Shown piece by piece: positions 33,057 to 34,924 of a DNA stretch of 34,924 bases. A model generated the notes under the pieces. The model was not told where the DNA came from, searched no databases, and saw only the letters and a program-made list of their open reading frames with translations. The stretch spans positions 1 to 34,924 of the forward strand of contig NZ_SMKM01000034.1 of NCBI RefSeq assembly GCF_004348665.1, given 5' to 3'. A program made the position numbers and the translations under genes. This stretch comes from Actinomadura sp. GC306 (GTDB taxonomy: Bacteria > Actinomycetota > Actinomycetes > Streptosporangiales > Streptosporangiaceae). Position 1 is the first letter of the stretch. Every line of letters begins with the position of its first letter.

Positions 33057-33934
33057 TGATCCAGCGGACGCCCGGCAGGCCCCGGGCGCGGCGCGGCGGC
33101 GCCGTCGCGGGGCTGTGGGACGCCGGCCCCCTCACCCGGATCACGCTGCTGGCGACGATCGCGCTGTCGGTGTTCCCGCTCTACTGGATGCTCGTCGTCG
33201 CGACCCGCACCAACGACGTCGTCGGCTCGACGCCGCCGCCGCTCGTCCCGGGCGGCGAGCTGGGCCGCAACCTGTCCCGGCTGTTCGGCAACGAGCAGGC
33301 CCACTTCACCCTCGGGCTGGTGAACTCCGCCGTCGCCGCGACGACGGTCACGATCTCGACGCTGGTGTTCGCCTCGCTCGCCGGGTTCGCCTTCGCGAAG
33401 CTGCCCTTCCGCGGCCGGGGCGCGCTGCTGCTGGTCATGCTCGCGACGATGATGGTGCCGGTGCAGATGGGCATCATCCCGCTGTACATGCTGATGGCCG
33501 AGATCGGCTGGACGGGCAAGCTGCAGGCCGTCATCGTGCCGTTCCTCGTCACCGGGTTCGGCGTGTTCATGATGCGGCAGTACACGATGCAGGCCATTCC
33601 GGACGAGCTCATCGAGGCCGCCCGCATCGACGGCTGCTCGACGTTCCGCATCTACTGGAACGTCGTGCTGCCCGTCCTGCGCCCCGCGATGGCCGTCCTC
33701 GGCCTGTTCACCTTCATGCAGACCTGGAACGAGTTCATCTGGCCGCTGGCCGTGCTCAACCCCGACAACCCCACCGTCCAGTACTCCCTCAACCTGCTGA
33801 ACGGCGCCTACTACACCGACTACTCGCTGATGTTCACCGGGACCGCGGTCGCGACGCTGCCGCTGCTCGCCGTCTTCGTGCTGTTCGGACGGCAGATCAT
33901 CAGCGGAATCATGGACGGCGCCCTCAAGGCATGA
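33053..33934 (+). CDS. Sugar ABC transporter permease (MalG/CebG type)
   Basis: A 293-aa permease, partner of the preceding one, with six membrane helices and the EAA motif in LIEAARIDGCSTFRIYWNVVLPVLRP. The last periplasmic segment TWNEFIWPLAVLN is typical of MalG-type subunits. ATG 33053 overlaps the upstream stop. An in-frame ATG directly follows, so either may be used. The stop overlaps an ATG at 33931 that is in frame with the GH1 gene. Confidence 0.92.
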   Translation: MMIQRTPGRPRARRGGAVAGLWDAGPLTRITLLATIALSVFPLYWMLVVATRTNDVVGSTPPPLVPGGELGRNLSRLFGNEQAHFTLGLVNSAVAATTVTISTLVFASLAGFAFAKLPFRGRGALLLVMLATMMVPVQMGIIPLYMLMAEIGWTGKLQAVIVPFLVTGFGVFMMRQYTMQAIPDELIEAARIDGCSTFRIYWNVVLPVLRPAMAVLGLFTFMQTWNEFIWPLAVLNPDNPTVQYSLNLLNGAYYTDYSLMFTGTAVATLPLLAVFVLFGRQIISGIMDGALKA

Positions 33935-33996
33935 CGGGCCTGCCGCGCATGACGAGCCACCCCCGCCCCCCATCACCGGAGAGACCAGCCAGAACG

Positions 33997-34924
33997 ATGA
34001 CGGCCACCACGCTCCAGACCGACGACCGGCCCCTCACCTTCCCGCCCGGTTTCGTCTGGGGCGCCGCCACCGCGGCGTACCAGATCGAGGGCGCGGCCCG
34101 CGACGACGGGCGCGGCCCCTCGATCTGGGACACCTTCAGCCGCGTCCCGGGCAAGGTCGCGGGCGGCGACACCGGCGACGTGGCATGCGACCACTACCAC
34201 CGGTTCCGCGACGACATCGCCCTGATGGCCGGGCTCGGGCTGAACGCCTACCGCTTCTCGGTGGCCTGGCCTCGGGTGCAGCCCGACGGCGCCGGCCGGG
34301 TCAACCCCCGCGGCCTCGGCTTCTACGACCGGCTCGTCGACGAGCTGCTCCAGGCCGGGATCACGCCGTACGCCACCCTCTACCACTGGGACCTGCCGCA
34401 GGCGCTGGAGGACCGCGGCGGCTGGACGTCCCGCGACACCGCGCTGCGCTTCGCCGACTACGCCGGCATCGTGCACGACCGCCTCGCCGACCGCGTCGCC
34501 ACGTGGACGACGGTCAACGAGCCGTGGGTGGCCGCCTACCTCGGCTACGGCGCGGGCATCCACGCTCCCGGCCGCACGAGCGCCGCCGACGCCTTCCGCG
34601 CCGCGCACCACCTGCTCGTCGCGCACGGCCTGGCCGCGCGGCGGCTGCGGGACGGCGGAGCCACCCAGATCTCACTGACCCTCAACCTCGCCCCGGTCAT
34701 CGCCCGCGGCACCGCGGAGCCGGACGCGGCCGCCGCCGACCTTGTGGACGCGATGCTGAACCGCCAGTTTCTCGACCCCGTGCTGCGCGGCGCGTACGCC
34801 GAGCCGGTGCTGGCGGTCGCGGCCCGCAACGGCGGGCTCGACCACGTCCGCGGCGACGACCTGGCCGTGATCGCCGAGCCGATCGACTCGCTCGGCATCA
34901 ACTACTACAACCCGACCTACGTGG
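33997..34924 (+). CDS. GH1 beta-glucosidase (3' end beyond window)
   Basis: At least 309 residues of a family 1 glycoside hydrolase that releases glucose from beta-glucosides, here probably imported oligosaccharides in the cytoplasm. Visible landmarks are the N-terminal signature FPPGFVWGAATAAYQIEGA, YRFSVAWPRVQP, TLYHWDLPQAL and the acid/base glutamate in TTVNEPWVAAYLGYG. The nucleophile ENG motif lies past the window. ATG 33997 gives the usual family N-terminus. An in-frame ATG at 33931, overlapping the permease stop, would add 22 Pro/Arg-rich residues and match the coupling seen elsewhere in this operon. No signal peptide. Confidence 0.9.
   Translation, partial: MTATTLQTDDRPLTFPPGFVWGAATAAYQIEGAARDDGRGPSIWDTFSRVPGKVAGGDTGDVACDHYHRFRDDIALMAGLGLNAYRFSVAWPRVQPDGAGRVNPRGLGFYDRLVDELLQAGITPYATLYHWDLPQALEDRGGWTSRDTALRFADYAGIVHDRLADRVATWTTVNEPWVAAYLGYGAGIHAPGRTSAADAFRAAHHLLVAHGLAARRLRDGGATQISLTLNLAPVIARGTAEPDAAAADLVDAMLNRQFLDPVLRGAYAEPVLAVAARNGGLDHVRGDDLAVIAEPIDSLGINYYNPTYV

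Overview
The window is high-GC, densely packed DNA with ATGA/GTGA overlaps, frequent GTG/TTG starts, DUF397/DUF5753 regulator genes, DesK/DesR-type and Van-type two-component systems and a sugar ABC importer without its own ATPase. This points to a filamentous actinomycete, probably of the Streptosporangiales/Actinomadura kind. That placement is inferred from gene content only. No rRNA, tRNA, CRISPR array or insertion sequence was seen.

Layout. (1) 1-2.6 kb: a gene end, an LLM-class flavin monooxygenase, then a decayed Scr1-type regulator locus (DUF5753 fragment, a frameshifted small gene on the other strand, and two DUF397 genes, one carrying one and a half domains). (2) 2.6-6.4 kb, minus strand: a pair of CNNM/CorC-type transporter genes with a structured leader and a possible 44-aa Cys-containing ORF in frame behind them, then two small membrane proteins. 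(3) 6.5-8.4 kb: a NarL/DesR-type two-component system with candidate operator half-sites, ending at a 27-bp near-perfect inverted repeat. (4) 8.5-13.8 kb: a zinc alcohol dehydrogenase, an AraC-type regulator, and two adenylate-forming enzymes in tandem, the second lacking its ATP loop and catalytic lysine. (5) 13.8-16.9 kb: an M16 metallopeptidase with an unusual C-terminal half, divergent from a small membrane protein across a 29-bp gap with overlapping -10 boxes. (6) 16.95-23.7 kb: a complete Wadjet (JetABCD) plasmid-defence operon. (7) 23.6-27.2 kb: an envelope-stress group: VanS-like kinase and VanR-like regulator, divergent from a VanY-like DD-carboxypeptidase and a VanJ-like EEP-domain membrane protein. 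(8) 27.4-29.0 kb: a rifampicin monooxygenase (rox) preceded by a 17-codon leader ORF with a perfect Shine-Dalgarno and a hairpin. (9) 29.1-34.9 kb: a beta-glucan utilisation locus: secreted GH16-CBM6 glucanase, divergent from a sugar-binding lipoprotein, two permeases and a GH1 beta-glucosidase that runs off the window, with LacI-type palindromes at both promoters.

How the parts work together. The window reads as an accessory or defensive chromosomal segment: plasmid defence (Wadjet), glycopeptide/cell-wall response (Van-like genes), rifamycin inactivation (rox) and polysaccharide scavenging. In the glucan locus the secreted GH16 enzyme should cut beta-1,3-glucan outside the cell, the ABC system should import the oligosaccharides, and the GH1 enzyme should hydrolyse them inside. 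The shared palindromes suggest one sugar-responsive repressor for both arms. The least explained items are the rox leader ORF, the degenerate second adenylate-forming enzyme, the M16 fusion beside Wadjet, the CNNM leader and the 27-bp inverted repeat.
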